A stretch of 64,000 nt of DNA from Bactericera cockerelli (Eukaryota > Arthropoda > Insecta > Hemiptera > Triozidae). The stretch covers positions 13,161,902 through 13,225,901 of the forward strand of contig CM044959.1 in assembly GCA_024516035.1 (NCBI GenBank). Reading direction: 5' to 3'. A program made the translations under genes and the position numbers. Below the pieces are notes generated by a model. That model did not search any database and had not been told where the DNA came from. It saw only the letters and a program-made list of their open reading frames with translations. How positions within the stretch are numbered: position 1 is the first letter of the stretch; each line of letters opens with the position of its first letter. This document shows, piece after piece, positions 41,112 to 52,300 of this stretch.

Positions 41112-41364
41112 TGGGGTTTATCGTCGCTTTCAACTGCCATGGTCATATCACGACGGGGGTTTTACCCTCCATTTGCAGGAAACTCACAAACCTGCTACTC
41201 ACATTGACCTCACCCAGCCTGAGTGGGGCCGGGAAAAGCCAGCGTCAGAAGAATTAGAATTTGAATGGTCACCCATCCAAGTCTTAACCTCGCTGGATGT
41301 CGCTTAACTTCGGTGTTCTGAAGGGAACCGGTGTATTCAACATGCCATCGACGCTGGCTGGAGG
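41111..41364 (-). mobile_element. 5S-rRNA-derived SINE, copy 4, best preserved
   Basis: In minus sense GTTGAATACACCGGTTCCCT, ACACCGAAGTTAAGCGACAT and AGACTTGGATGGGTGACCAT are close to 5S rRNA. Then follow GGCTGGGTGAGGTCAATGTG, AATGGAGGGTAAAACCCCCG and CGTGATATGACCATGGCAGT, ending in a T/A run at 41081-41110. Confidence 0.85.
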
Positions 41365-41479
41365 TTTTTTGATAAATGAAAACCCTGCAAGATCATGACA
41401 AATTATCCAGACCAAAATCTTGATCAATGAGCAACCAGGACTTGTCAAATTTTGGTAAATTCAGTGGTAGGATAGTGAG

Positions 41480-41730
41480 TGCACAATTGGCTCAGTGAAA
41501 AGATACTTGATCATCATGTGGAAGGTATTGGGTTTGAACCCCTGAGCTGACAAAAAATTTGTATTCAAAATTTGGTTACAGTTGTTTGTAAGGGATATCT
41601 TCTGGTGTGCTCATGTTGACCCAGCACCTAAATGGGAAGTATTGTGTCACTTCTTGCCCATCAGAGGGGGATGATAATACAGGATGGGCAAGCTACAACA
41701 CAGACTACAAGCTGCTGTTTCATGGCTACA
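41480..41730 (+). mobile_element. tRNA-derived SINE, family B
   Basis: A degraded tRNA head (TTGGCTCAGTGAAAAGATAC, GGTATTGGGTTTGAACCCC) plus the body GTTGACCCAGCACCTAAATG through TTTCATGGCTACAAAAA. Confidence 0.7.
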
Positions 41731-42326
41731 AAAAAAAACTATCAGAATGACCTATATTGTTAAAAAGAAATAGAGCTAAAAACTTAATTGAAAAAATTCA
41801 CTCACCAGCCCTAGAAAAAGGCAAGCATACTTCTATAGTTTATTTGCTTTTTAGTTAACTTCTTTATAAGCAATCAAAAGAAAGCAAAATATAAATTGGT
41901 CATGTAAAATGTGAAAATCAAATTCAAATATCGCGCTTTGTGACTAAATAGACGAGTTCTAATTTTTTGATACACGGAGTCCGTGTACTGCACAATCCGA
42001 GAAATCCAAGAACTGCGCATGCGCAAGCTTATCACAGATAATCCGTGAGCTTTCTCCTTATCAAAATTTGTGATTTGTATTTTCCATTACAGTTTACTGT
42101 ACCTTTTTATATAATATTCAACACGAAAGCAAAAGCAAAACCGTAGAGTGATAAGGCACACGTTCAGGAATTCAAAGAATGATTTGATAAAACTTTGAAC
42201 TTCCTGGTTTATGATACATATTCCCCAAACAGAAAGTTGAAATACTAAAGTCGCTGATTATTCAAAGTTATACAAATATTCTAACAACTCTACACAGCTC
42301 CTAGTAAATTTACATACAATTCAGCC

Positions 42327-45300
42327 ATGATTAACTCTGGGTGAGTATGATAGACATTGTTTTTCCTTGTTGATTATTATTATTATTATTATTATTAATG
42401 ATATTTGTTTCATAGGTCCCAGTAAGATTACCTTAATCAGATTCTATGAGTCCCACAACCCACATGACAAACAAAAACACCTAGAAATACTACCTGTTGA
42501 ATGAATGTGTTTGTTCTTTGTTCTACTTTATTTGTGTCAATGAGATTACATGAATGGCCGGGTTGAGATCCCCCAGCTAGGTCCAAGTTCATGTAGATGT
42601 AGGTCCAAGCTCATGTAGATGTAGGCCCCAAGCTCATGTAGATGTAAGGAAATTGATCACAATACATGATGGTAAATCTACATGAGCCAGGACCCAGCCT
42701 TGACTAGGATTTCAAAATGTATTATTCATGAGTAAGCAGTTGTTATAACAAGCTTGAAAATCATAACTGCATGGTCCAAAAAATGCACCAAGCTTCCCAG
42801 TGTCAAATTAAATCCTTTCACTTGGTTTAACTGCACTTTCTTATGTCAATTGAAATGTTGGTTTCCTGAAAACTTTTACTCATAAATATGACCTTTAGCA
42901 TTTAAGTATCATTCTTTCTCATTGTGCTCCTTGTGTAACTACTTATGAATTACGTTTAAGTCAACTCTGTACAGTACCTGTGACTAGCATACCATTGCCC
43001 CTCTACTATAAAAATAAAATAATTCTAATTTCTAATATTAGACATTTATTGTAAGTTAAAATAGTTCATTACCTAAAATAAATCCTGTTTTGAAGACTAT
43101 TAAATTAATTTGCAATATGTTTATGAATGTTGTGGTTTTGATTTTTTTTTTAAATTGCAATCATATTTATTTGATATTATTTCAATTGCCTTCAAATAGC
43201 AGTTTAACAACAATCAAAAAGAAATTTAAAGTTTGGCAAGTACTGAGAGAAACTAATTTGAGATGCCTATTTTTTTTTGTTTTCAGAAGCTTTTTGTATG
43301 GAGTTTTTTCATGGTCTTATATTTTATTCACTTTTATCCATATGAGTGTATAACCTATGCATGTATTCAGGTACAGTTCTCTTGAGCCAGTCTAATTGAC
43401 TTAAAGATAATGCTGCTATGTCTGAAGTTAACCTTTTTTGCCTTGAACACTGAACAGTGATTTTAAATCTGTTATATTTTTTATATATAAAAAAATACAT
43501 ACATGTATCAACTTTTTTTCATTGTACTTCCAGGAAACTCTCTGGGCTGACTATCTTCATCACTGGTGCAAGTCGGGGAATTGGCAAAGCTATAGCCCTG
43601 AAAGCAGCCAAGGATGGAGCTAACATTGTGATTGCTGCTAAGACTGCAGAGCCTCATCCCAAATTGCCAGGAACCATTTACACTGCTGCCAAAGAAGGTA
43701 CATAATTTTATTTATTTGAACAAAGATATTGTCAACTATCTTAGATGTATGTTTCATTTTGGAAAACTAAAGCATAAGAAAATCAAAGAAACATATAATT
43801 TGTACTTATAATTTGTCATAAATATTTTTCAAGTCATAAACAAAACCCCCACCCACAGATTCAAGTCAGAGAACTCCATCAGACATACTGTTCTCTGATT
43901 TTATTTTTTGTTGGTTTAACAACGTTCGTTACCAAGCCAATTTTTTCAAATTTTACGTAGGGACCAGGCGGTAAAGTTCGCTGTTGCATCCTGGGTACCA
44001 AAATGATTTTTTTTTGCATATTTGGCATCGTATTTGTACAAGAATCGATCCTATATCTGTTTCTAATACTAACAACCTACCTCAAAAAGGCCATATATGG
44101 ACGTCCGGTCCCTGGGTAAAATTTTTGATAACGGCCACATGTGTGTTTTCGGTCCCAAAGAAAAACACAAAAACATCCACATATGGCCGTTCGGTAACAA
44201 ACGTGTTAAAGTCCCTCTCAAACCACTAAGGTCATATCTAGATGAGGGTTTTATCATCCATTTACTCAATAAAAAAATACCAATCAGCTACCCACATTAA
44301 CCTCACTCAGCCTAGGTTGGACTGGGAAAAGTCAGAGCTTCACAAGGGTTTAAAATTTTCATGGGCTCTGCAAACTTCAGTGATTTAAGTGAACTGGGTC
44401 ATTTTCAACATGTGATCTACCCTAGGTTTTAATTTTTCCTATGAATCTCATTTACGTTTTCTTTCTCAGTGGAGGATGCGGGAGGAAACTGTCTTCCCTG
44501 TGTTGTGGACATCAGGGATGAAAGCGCGGTTCAGTCAGCATAAAAGCAGCAGTGGAAAAGTTTGGTGGCATTGACATCCTGGTGAACAATGGCCCCGTGC
44601 TATATCACTCACTGATAACAGCATCCACTCCCACAAGAAGTATGACCTCATGAACCAGATCAATGCAAGAGGAACCTACCCTTGTGTAAGAAATGATGAT
44701 GTTTTGACTGACAGAATGAGTTTTCTTTGATTACTGGGATTTTCTGAAAATTTTAAATTGGAAAAAATTCTGTCATCGATTGGAAACCAAACTCACATAA
44801 CCATGTGATAGATGGCTTACCAAAATAGATCTCAGACCACTCAACCAGCAATTTTGAGGTACAATCTTTACTACATGGACAAAAAGATAGAACAAATTAT
44901 TTCTCTGGAGCTTTAAAGAAGACCAATGCACTAACTAAACTGGCTTCCTTTCTTTGACAGGAAATAATAGAATGTACCTTTTTTTACAGTCTTAGGATAG
45001 GGGATAGCTTCTAAGAAAAAGAATTCAATTATTTTTTCAGATCTCACACTTGTCTGCCTTACTGAAGAAAAGCACCCATGCTCACATTCTGAATATAGTC
45101 CCCTCTCAATTTGAACCCTTTCTGGTGAGTAAATAATATTCACATATTTTATCAATATGAATTCTTTTAATTCAGATAGAGAAACTGTTAAAGGTTCACC
45201 TAAACACTAAACTGTATCCTCTCCTGAGTTGCAGGGAAATTAGTATGTAAGTAAGTATGATTTCTTTGTGGTGAAGCACAAGGCCTCTTCACAATTTTTG

Positions 45301-48300
45301 TGGGTAGCGCAAGCATGACTAAGAGCCTCCTTTACATTTCGAATTATTCTATTACATTAATTTCTTTTTACTCTGTAATGCTGCCACTGTTCGTTACTCA
45401 TACAAGTAACTACTCATTTTCCTCACGAGGCATGAGTGGACCCCGACATCCAAGTACCGAACAGAAAAATTCCTGCCCCGCTGGGAATTGAACCCGGCCC
45501 CCTGCTGCAATGCCACGCCTAACCACCTGCCAGGGGGGACTACGAGTTGCGGGAAATTTTTTGTTTTTCTTTGGGATTTTACCCAAAAAAAAAACACCTT
45601 GTGACCCCTGGAAAAGGGGGCCCTTTTATCCCAAACAACATTTTTAAAAAAGGTCCTTTTAATAATTTTTAAGTTTACAAAATTAATCAAAAACAATAAA
45701 AAAAATATAATGAAAAATAAATATAATACCAAAATAATACCTACAAATTAAATTTAAGATTCCCAGATGCCTTCCACCCTCTAAAAAGCTTTTTTGGTTA
45801 AATTTTTTTTAGGGGGGGGGGAGGGCCCCGGTTTATATAAAATTTTTGGCCCCCGGGGTTTTAAAAAATTTCCCCGGGGGCCCTTGGGCCCCCTTCTAGT
45901 CTATTTTTCAACAAATTTTTATTTTCCCTGCCAACAAAACCATCTCATACTCGATGGGGAAAAGGGCGGGGGGACTTTTTAACCGGAGGCGGGCTTAAAC
46001 CGATTTCCGTAGTTTAGTAAGCAATTTGATTTTTTTAAAGTGTTTAACACAAAAATGATAACTTTTTAAAAAATTCCCCTGAAAAGCATTTTTTCCCCCC
46101 ATCGTCCCCATTCCTTTCCCTTTTTCCCCATTTTAAAAAAACCCGTCCCTACCCCAAACCAAGTAGGGGGTGTCAAGGGGTGCCCCCGGCAGGCCGAGGA
46201 GCCAAGGGAAAATATTTTCCCTGAAGCATTGTGGCCACTCAGGTTTGAAAAATTATTTCCTTAATACACAAACTTGTTTTTTTTTTTTTAATTTATATAA
46301 CTTTTTAAAACCCAAAAAGGCGGATTTCAAAAAATTCCCCCACTTTATTGAGAGGTTTTGGTTTTTATTATAAATTTTCCTTTTTCCCTTTTCCCATATT
46401 TAATTATGTTGGGTTTTTTTTTGGGATTTTTCCAACCCATGGTTGAGGTTGGTAGGGTGGGGGGCCGTTTTTTTTTTTTTCGGGTGCCCTTTTCCAAGCC
46501 AACGATTTTTTTTGGTTTTAACTTTTCCGACTGGACGGGGGGGGTTTCCCCCATTCGCTGGGGAACGTCCAGCTAAAACCCCATTAACCTCACCCAGGGC
46601 CCGGGAGGGCCGGAAAGGGGCCTTTTAAAAAAAAAAAAATTAGGGAATTTTTTCTATTGCTACAAAAGGGGGGAAAAAAAAAAGGGGGTTTTTTTTTTTT
46701 GCCCCCCCGCACCAAATTTTTTTATTTTTTATTTTTTCAAGAAGATCGAAATTTTTATATGTTTTCGGATTAAATTTTTTCTCCCCTTAAACGGGGGTTG
46801 ATCTTAAAATTTTAAAAAATGGCTGGGATGGTTCTTGTGGGTTTGGTTGGTGCTTTCATATTTTCCCCTTTTGGTTCGTTTTTAAATTGAACCCATTTAT
46901 CCAAGAGGTTTTGGGGGGATCTGGGAAAATTTTTTTTACTCTCGTGTTAATAGGAGGGGCGGGGTTTCTTTTATTTTTTCGAATAATTTTGGGGGTTTAA
47001 AAAAAAAAGAATTTTTTTAAATCGGAAACACCAAAACGGGAAACGAAACAGAACAAAAAGGAACGGATGAAAAAATGATAAAAAACTTAACAGGGGAATA
47101 TGAAAAACTTAACAGGGAAAAATAAACAAAGGAACAAAAACGTGAAAATGAACTTGAAAAAAAAAATTTTGATGGGGAAATTTGGGGAAAAGGAAGGTTA
47201 TTTCTTTTTCCCTTTTTTTTTGAGGGTTTTATTTTATTTTTTTTTAAAAAAATTTAAGGGGGTGATTGTGTTTTTAAAATAAAAGGTCATTATTTTAAAA
47301 AAAGGTTTAATTTTTTTGTTTTTAAATAAACCCCGGGTTAAAAATTTTTTTGTTCAAAAATTTTTTTTTTTTTAACCCCTAACGGGGGAAATTTTTTGTT
47401 TTTTTTTTTCGAGTGTTAAATTGAGCCCCCAAATCAAAATAATGCTGTAAAACCTTTTCCCCGGGGCCCCAAAACAAAGAGTTTTAAAAAGGGGGTTTGC
47501 CAAAAACCCAACAAGGAATTAATTAGAAAAAAAACCCCAAGTATATTTTTACCAAAAAGGGGGGGGACGTCCTTCCAAAAGGGGCGGCCTTCGGGAAAGA
47601 CGTCAGCCCCACCCTTTTGGGGGAAAGCAAGTTTTTTTGGCGGGCCCCAAATTTTTTTACATAGAAAAAAAACTTACAATTAAACATTAAGAAAAAAACC
47701 CCATGCTGAGTTTTTAAATTTTTTTTTTTTTTTAATTCTTTTTTAAAAAGGGCATTCAAGAGGGGGATTTTGATACGCCCTTTGCTGGAAACTGCCCCCA
47801 ACCTCACCCGGGGGGGGTTTGGGGTTTTTGGGGTTTGGGAAAAAACCCAAAAATTTTTGAATGATTAAATTTTTAAACCCCCCCTTTTTAAAAATTTTGG
47901 TACTTTTACATAAAAACTTCAACGGGGGTTGTGAAAAAAAATAAAACAAAATTTAAACCCAAAAATTTGGGGGCTTTTTTTGAGGTTTTTTTACAGGGGT
48001 TGGGCCCCCGTTTGGGTTTTTTAAAAAAAACCTTTTTTTTTCTACGCACCCCACCTCCCCAAAAAAGGGACCCCCTGGGGGCCGAATCGGGAGAAAAATT
48101 TTGGTTTTTGGGGCCCTTTCGGAGTTCTTTTGATGAGGGGAAGGGAAATTTTGAAAAAAAATAGCTGTTTCACCCCGTCTTCGCTGCTTTTAAATTTTTT
48201 TTGTTTCCATCCCGATATTGTTTTCTTCGAGAAAATCCCGATTTTTCCCCAAAATAAAAAAAAATAAAAATGCTTTTCTTTTTTTTTTTTAGGGCCCCCA

Positions 48301-49338
48301 ATTTTTTTTGGGGGGTTTGCGCAGAATCTTTTGGATTTTTTCCCCTTTTTTTTTACAAAATCTTTTATTTTTTTTTGCCTAAGAATCTGCCACTGGTCGC
48401 TCCCCTTTACATTTAAAGCAGCTACTCTTTTTTCCCCCCACGATTTTTGTTTTTTAAACCCCCAACCCCTCCAAGTACAGGCAAAAAAATCCTCCCCCGC
48501 GGGGAAAACAACCCAGGTCACCTTTTTGATACCCCTTTAAAATCCCCAAAATTTTTGGGGATTAAAAAAATTTTCAAAATTAGTTTGAGGGGGGGCTAAA
48601 GGGGGTTTTAACCCCTTTTTATGAAAATACCCCAAAATTTTTTTCTTTTCCCCCTTTAGTTTATTTAGTTTTTTTGTTTTTAAGATATCATAAAATTAGT
48701 TTTTTATTAGTTGTAAGTTTAAAAAAGTAACCCCCCCGTTTTTAAAAAAGGGAAAACCCCAATTTCCCCTAAATTTATTTAAAAAAAAAAAAAATATCTT
48801 TTTCCTTTTTGGGGCCCCGTGGGGTTGTAAACAGACAACCCCCTAAAAGGGGGGTAGTCCCCGCCAGTGAGGGCAAAGCACAGATTTGAGTTTTATGTAT
48901 AGAGATAGAAATAAAAGTCTGGTCCCAAATAAATAAAGGGGGGGAAACCCCCCCCCAAAAAAAATAGAAATTAAAACGGACCCCTTAAATTCGATCTAGG
49001 GGGGCTAGGGGGGGAGTAAAAGCTGAAAAAATTTAAAAACAAAAATAGAGGACCCCAATACGCCCCCCCTTTTTACTTTCCCCCCCAAACAACCCTTTTT
49101 TTAAACCCCCCTGTTTTTTCCTTTCAAAAAGGGGCGCTAGGCAAAAAAAAAGGGGGTTTGGGGGGGAAAAGATTTTTACAACAATAACCCCCGCCCCCCT
49201 TTTTTTAGGGACATTTTTTCTCTTTTTTTTTTTTTTTTTATAATTTTTTTAATCTTCCCCTTTTTTTTCCCCTTTTAAAAATTTTAAAATTTTTTTTTTT
49301 TTCTGAGGTTTTAAAAATTTTTGGGGGGCCCAATAAAA

Positions 49339-49369
<31 letters not shown>

Positions 49370-52300
49370 CTGCCCCTTTTTTTGATAGACCAAAATTTTA
49401 TTTTAAAATTTAAAAAAAAAAAAAACTTTAAAATTAAAACCCCCCCTCCCCCCTAGAAAACCCAAACAATCTTTTCAGCTTTTCCCAAATATAACTTTTT
49501 TCCCTTATTAAAGTCACCCAAAATTTTTTTAGCCATGAAAACAACAATGACTTAAAAACCAACAACCCAAAACCTTTTTTCCCCCCCTGATTTAGGAAAA
49601 AAAAGTAGTATTTTTCTTTTTTGTAATTTTTTTAAAGAATGAGAAAATGACTGCGTTATTTTTTTGCTTTTATTTTTAAACTTAACCGGGGGTTTTTAAA
49701 AATGTTTAAAAAAGTAATAATATTTAAAAAAAAAAACTACTATATTAAAATGTCCACAGCCCCCCCTTTTCAAAAAGGGGGCCAAAATTTTTATGCTGAC
49801 GGGCGGGTCAGGGACCCAGGGCCACCGCCCCAAGCCAGACATCAGGCAGACGCCGCCTACGGGATCCTGACCACAACCCCTCCAGCCCCCCGGGGGGGAG
49901 GGGGGGGGGAAAAAAACTGGGAAAAATTTTATTTAAAAGATAGAGGAGCTCAATACGCTCTTTTGACTACCCACAACGAAAATTTTTTTTCCCCCTAGGG
50001 GGTTTTTTGCGACGCTAGAGCAAAATCTTTTAAGGGTTTGGGGGGAAAAGATTGCCACAGGCAATAAAAACCCCCCCCGGGGTTTGGTAGACATTTCTCT
50101 CTTTTTTTCCCCCTTTTTTTATATTTGTTTTTTAAAAATTTTTTTTTTTCTTTATATTTCATTGTGTTTTTTGTGTATATTTTTTGTTCAAAACCCCCTA
50201 AAGCTTAAAAAAAAAAAAAAAATCTTCCTTATTTTTTTAGATTGGGGGGGGGTTTTGGGGGGCCCCCTTTTTAAAATTTTAAAAATCCTTGAAAAGACCC
50301 CCGTAGAAAATGGCGAGTCATTTCCCCCCCTTCTGGCTACCATCGTTCACATGACGCCCCCCCATGATGATGATTTAATAGGGCCGGAAAAATTTTTTTT
50401 CTACTAAAATTGTCTCGACAGCCAACTACCGGCGGCCATTGAGAAAAATGACGGGCCTCGGGGGACGCCCCAAAAGGGAAACCCCCCGCAAGCCAACATC
50501 ATGGCAAAACGCCCCTACCCCCTCCTGACCCCTAAAATTTTTTTAAAAAATTTTTTTTTCCCCAATTTTTTTAAAAATTTAAAACAAATTTAAACCCAAA
50601 ATTTTTTAAAAATTAAATTTTTTTAATTTTTTTTTAAATTAATAGTTTTTAATTATTAATTATTTTTTTTAAAAAAATTTTTTAATTAAATTTTTCCTAA
50701 AAGAAATTTTTAAAATTTTAAATTTTTTCCCCAAATTAAAAAAAATTTTTAGGGAAAAAAATTTTTAACCTTTTTAAAAATTTAATTTTTTTTTAAAAAT
50801 TTTTAAAATTTTTTTAAAAATTTTTAAAATTTTTCCCCAAATTTAATATTTTTTTAAAAGGGGGAAAAATTTTTCCCCAAAAATAATAAAAGACATTTTT
50901 AATTTTTTTTTTAAAAAAAGTTTTAAAAAATGAAAAAATTTTTTTAAAATTTTTTTTCCCCCTTTTGAAATATTAAAAGTTAACCAAATTTTTTAAAATT
51001 TTTTTTTTTTTTAAAATGAATTAAAAATTTTTTTCCTTTTTTATTTTTTTTAAAAACCCCCCAAAATTTCCCAAATTTCCCCAAAAAAATTTTTGGGGGA
51101 AATTTTTTTTTTTAAAAATTTGTTTTTAAAATACTTATTTTTGGCCCTTTTAATTTTAAATTTTTTAAAATTTTTTTTTAAATTTCCCCAAAATTTTTTT
51201 AAAATTTTAAAAAATTTTAAAATTTAAATTTAAATTTTTTTTAAAAAAATTTCCCCCAAAAATTTTTAAAACCCAACCAAATCACAAATTTTTAAAATTT
51301 TTTTTAATTTCCCACCCAAATTTTTTTTAAAACAAAAAAATTTTTTTAAAAAATTTTTCCCCTTTTAAATTTAAAATTTTTTTTTTAAAAATTTTTTTAA
51401 ACCCTTTTTAAAAGGGGGAATCAATTAAAAAATTTAAATTTTTTAAAATTTCGACTAAAAAAATTAAATTTTTTAAAATTTTTAAAATTTTTAAAAATTA
51501 AATTTTTGAAAATTTTTTTTAATTTTTTTTTAAAAATTTTAAAAATTTTTCCAAAAATTTTAACCAAATTTTTAAAAATTTTTAAAAAAATTTTTTTAAA
51601 TTAATTTTCCCCAATTTTTTTAAAATTTAACTTTTAAAATTTAATTTTTTAATTAAATTTTCATTTTTAATTTAAAAATTTCCCAATTTTAAAACCCCCA
51701 AAAAAGGTTTTCACTTTTTTTAAAAAAATTTGAAATTTTTTTGATTTTTTTTTTTTTTTTTTTTTTAAAATTTATTTTTTTGGGAAAATACTTTTTAAAA
51801 TTTTAAAAAAATTTAAAATTTTTTAAAAAAAAAAAAAAAAAAAAAAACAAATTTTTTAAAAAAATTTTTAAAATTTTAAAAAAAAAATTTTTAAGAAAAT
51901 TTAAAAAGGGGGTTTTTTAAAAAATTTTCCAAAAAAAATTTTATTTGATTTTTAAAATTAAAATTTAATTTTTTCAAAATTTAAAATTTTTTTTTTACAA
52001 TTTTTAAAAAATTAAAAAAAATTTTTTTTTTTAAAACCCCCCAAATAAAATTTTTCCCAGCATTTTTTTTAAAAAAAAAAAATTAATTATATTTTTAAAA
52101 CCCTTTTTTAAAATTTTTAAATTTTAAAATAAAAATTTTAATTTCTTTTTTAATTTATTTTTTTTTTTAAAATTTTTTATATATTTATTTTTTTTTTTTA
52201 AAATTTAAATTTTTTTTTAAACCCCAAAATTTATTTTTTTTTTTTTAAAAAAATTTTTAAAATTTTTTTTTTTAAAAATTTAATCTTTTTAATTTTTTTA

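Larger units (their letters stand above)
40819..42326. promoter_or_regulatory. Shared upstream region between Cdk7 and HSDL2
   Basis: 1.5 kb separate the two divergent start codons. It contains a 5S SINE (41111-41364) and a family B SINE (41480-41730). Nothing like a core promoter could be assigned with confidence. GC-rich CTGCGCATGCGCAAGC at about 42013 resembles an NRF1-type palindrome, a frequent housekeeping-promoter element (inference). Confidence 0.4.
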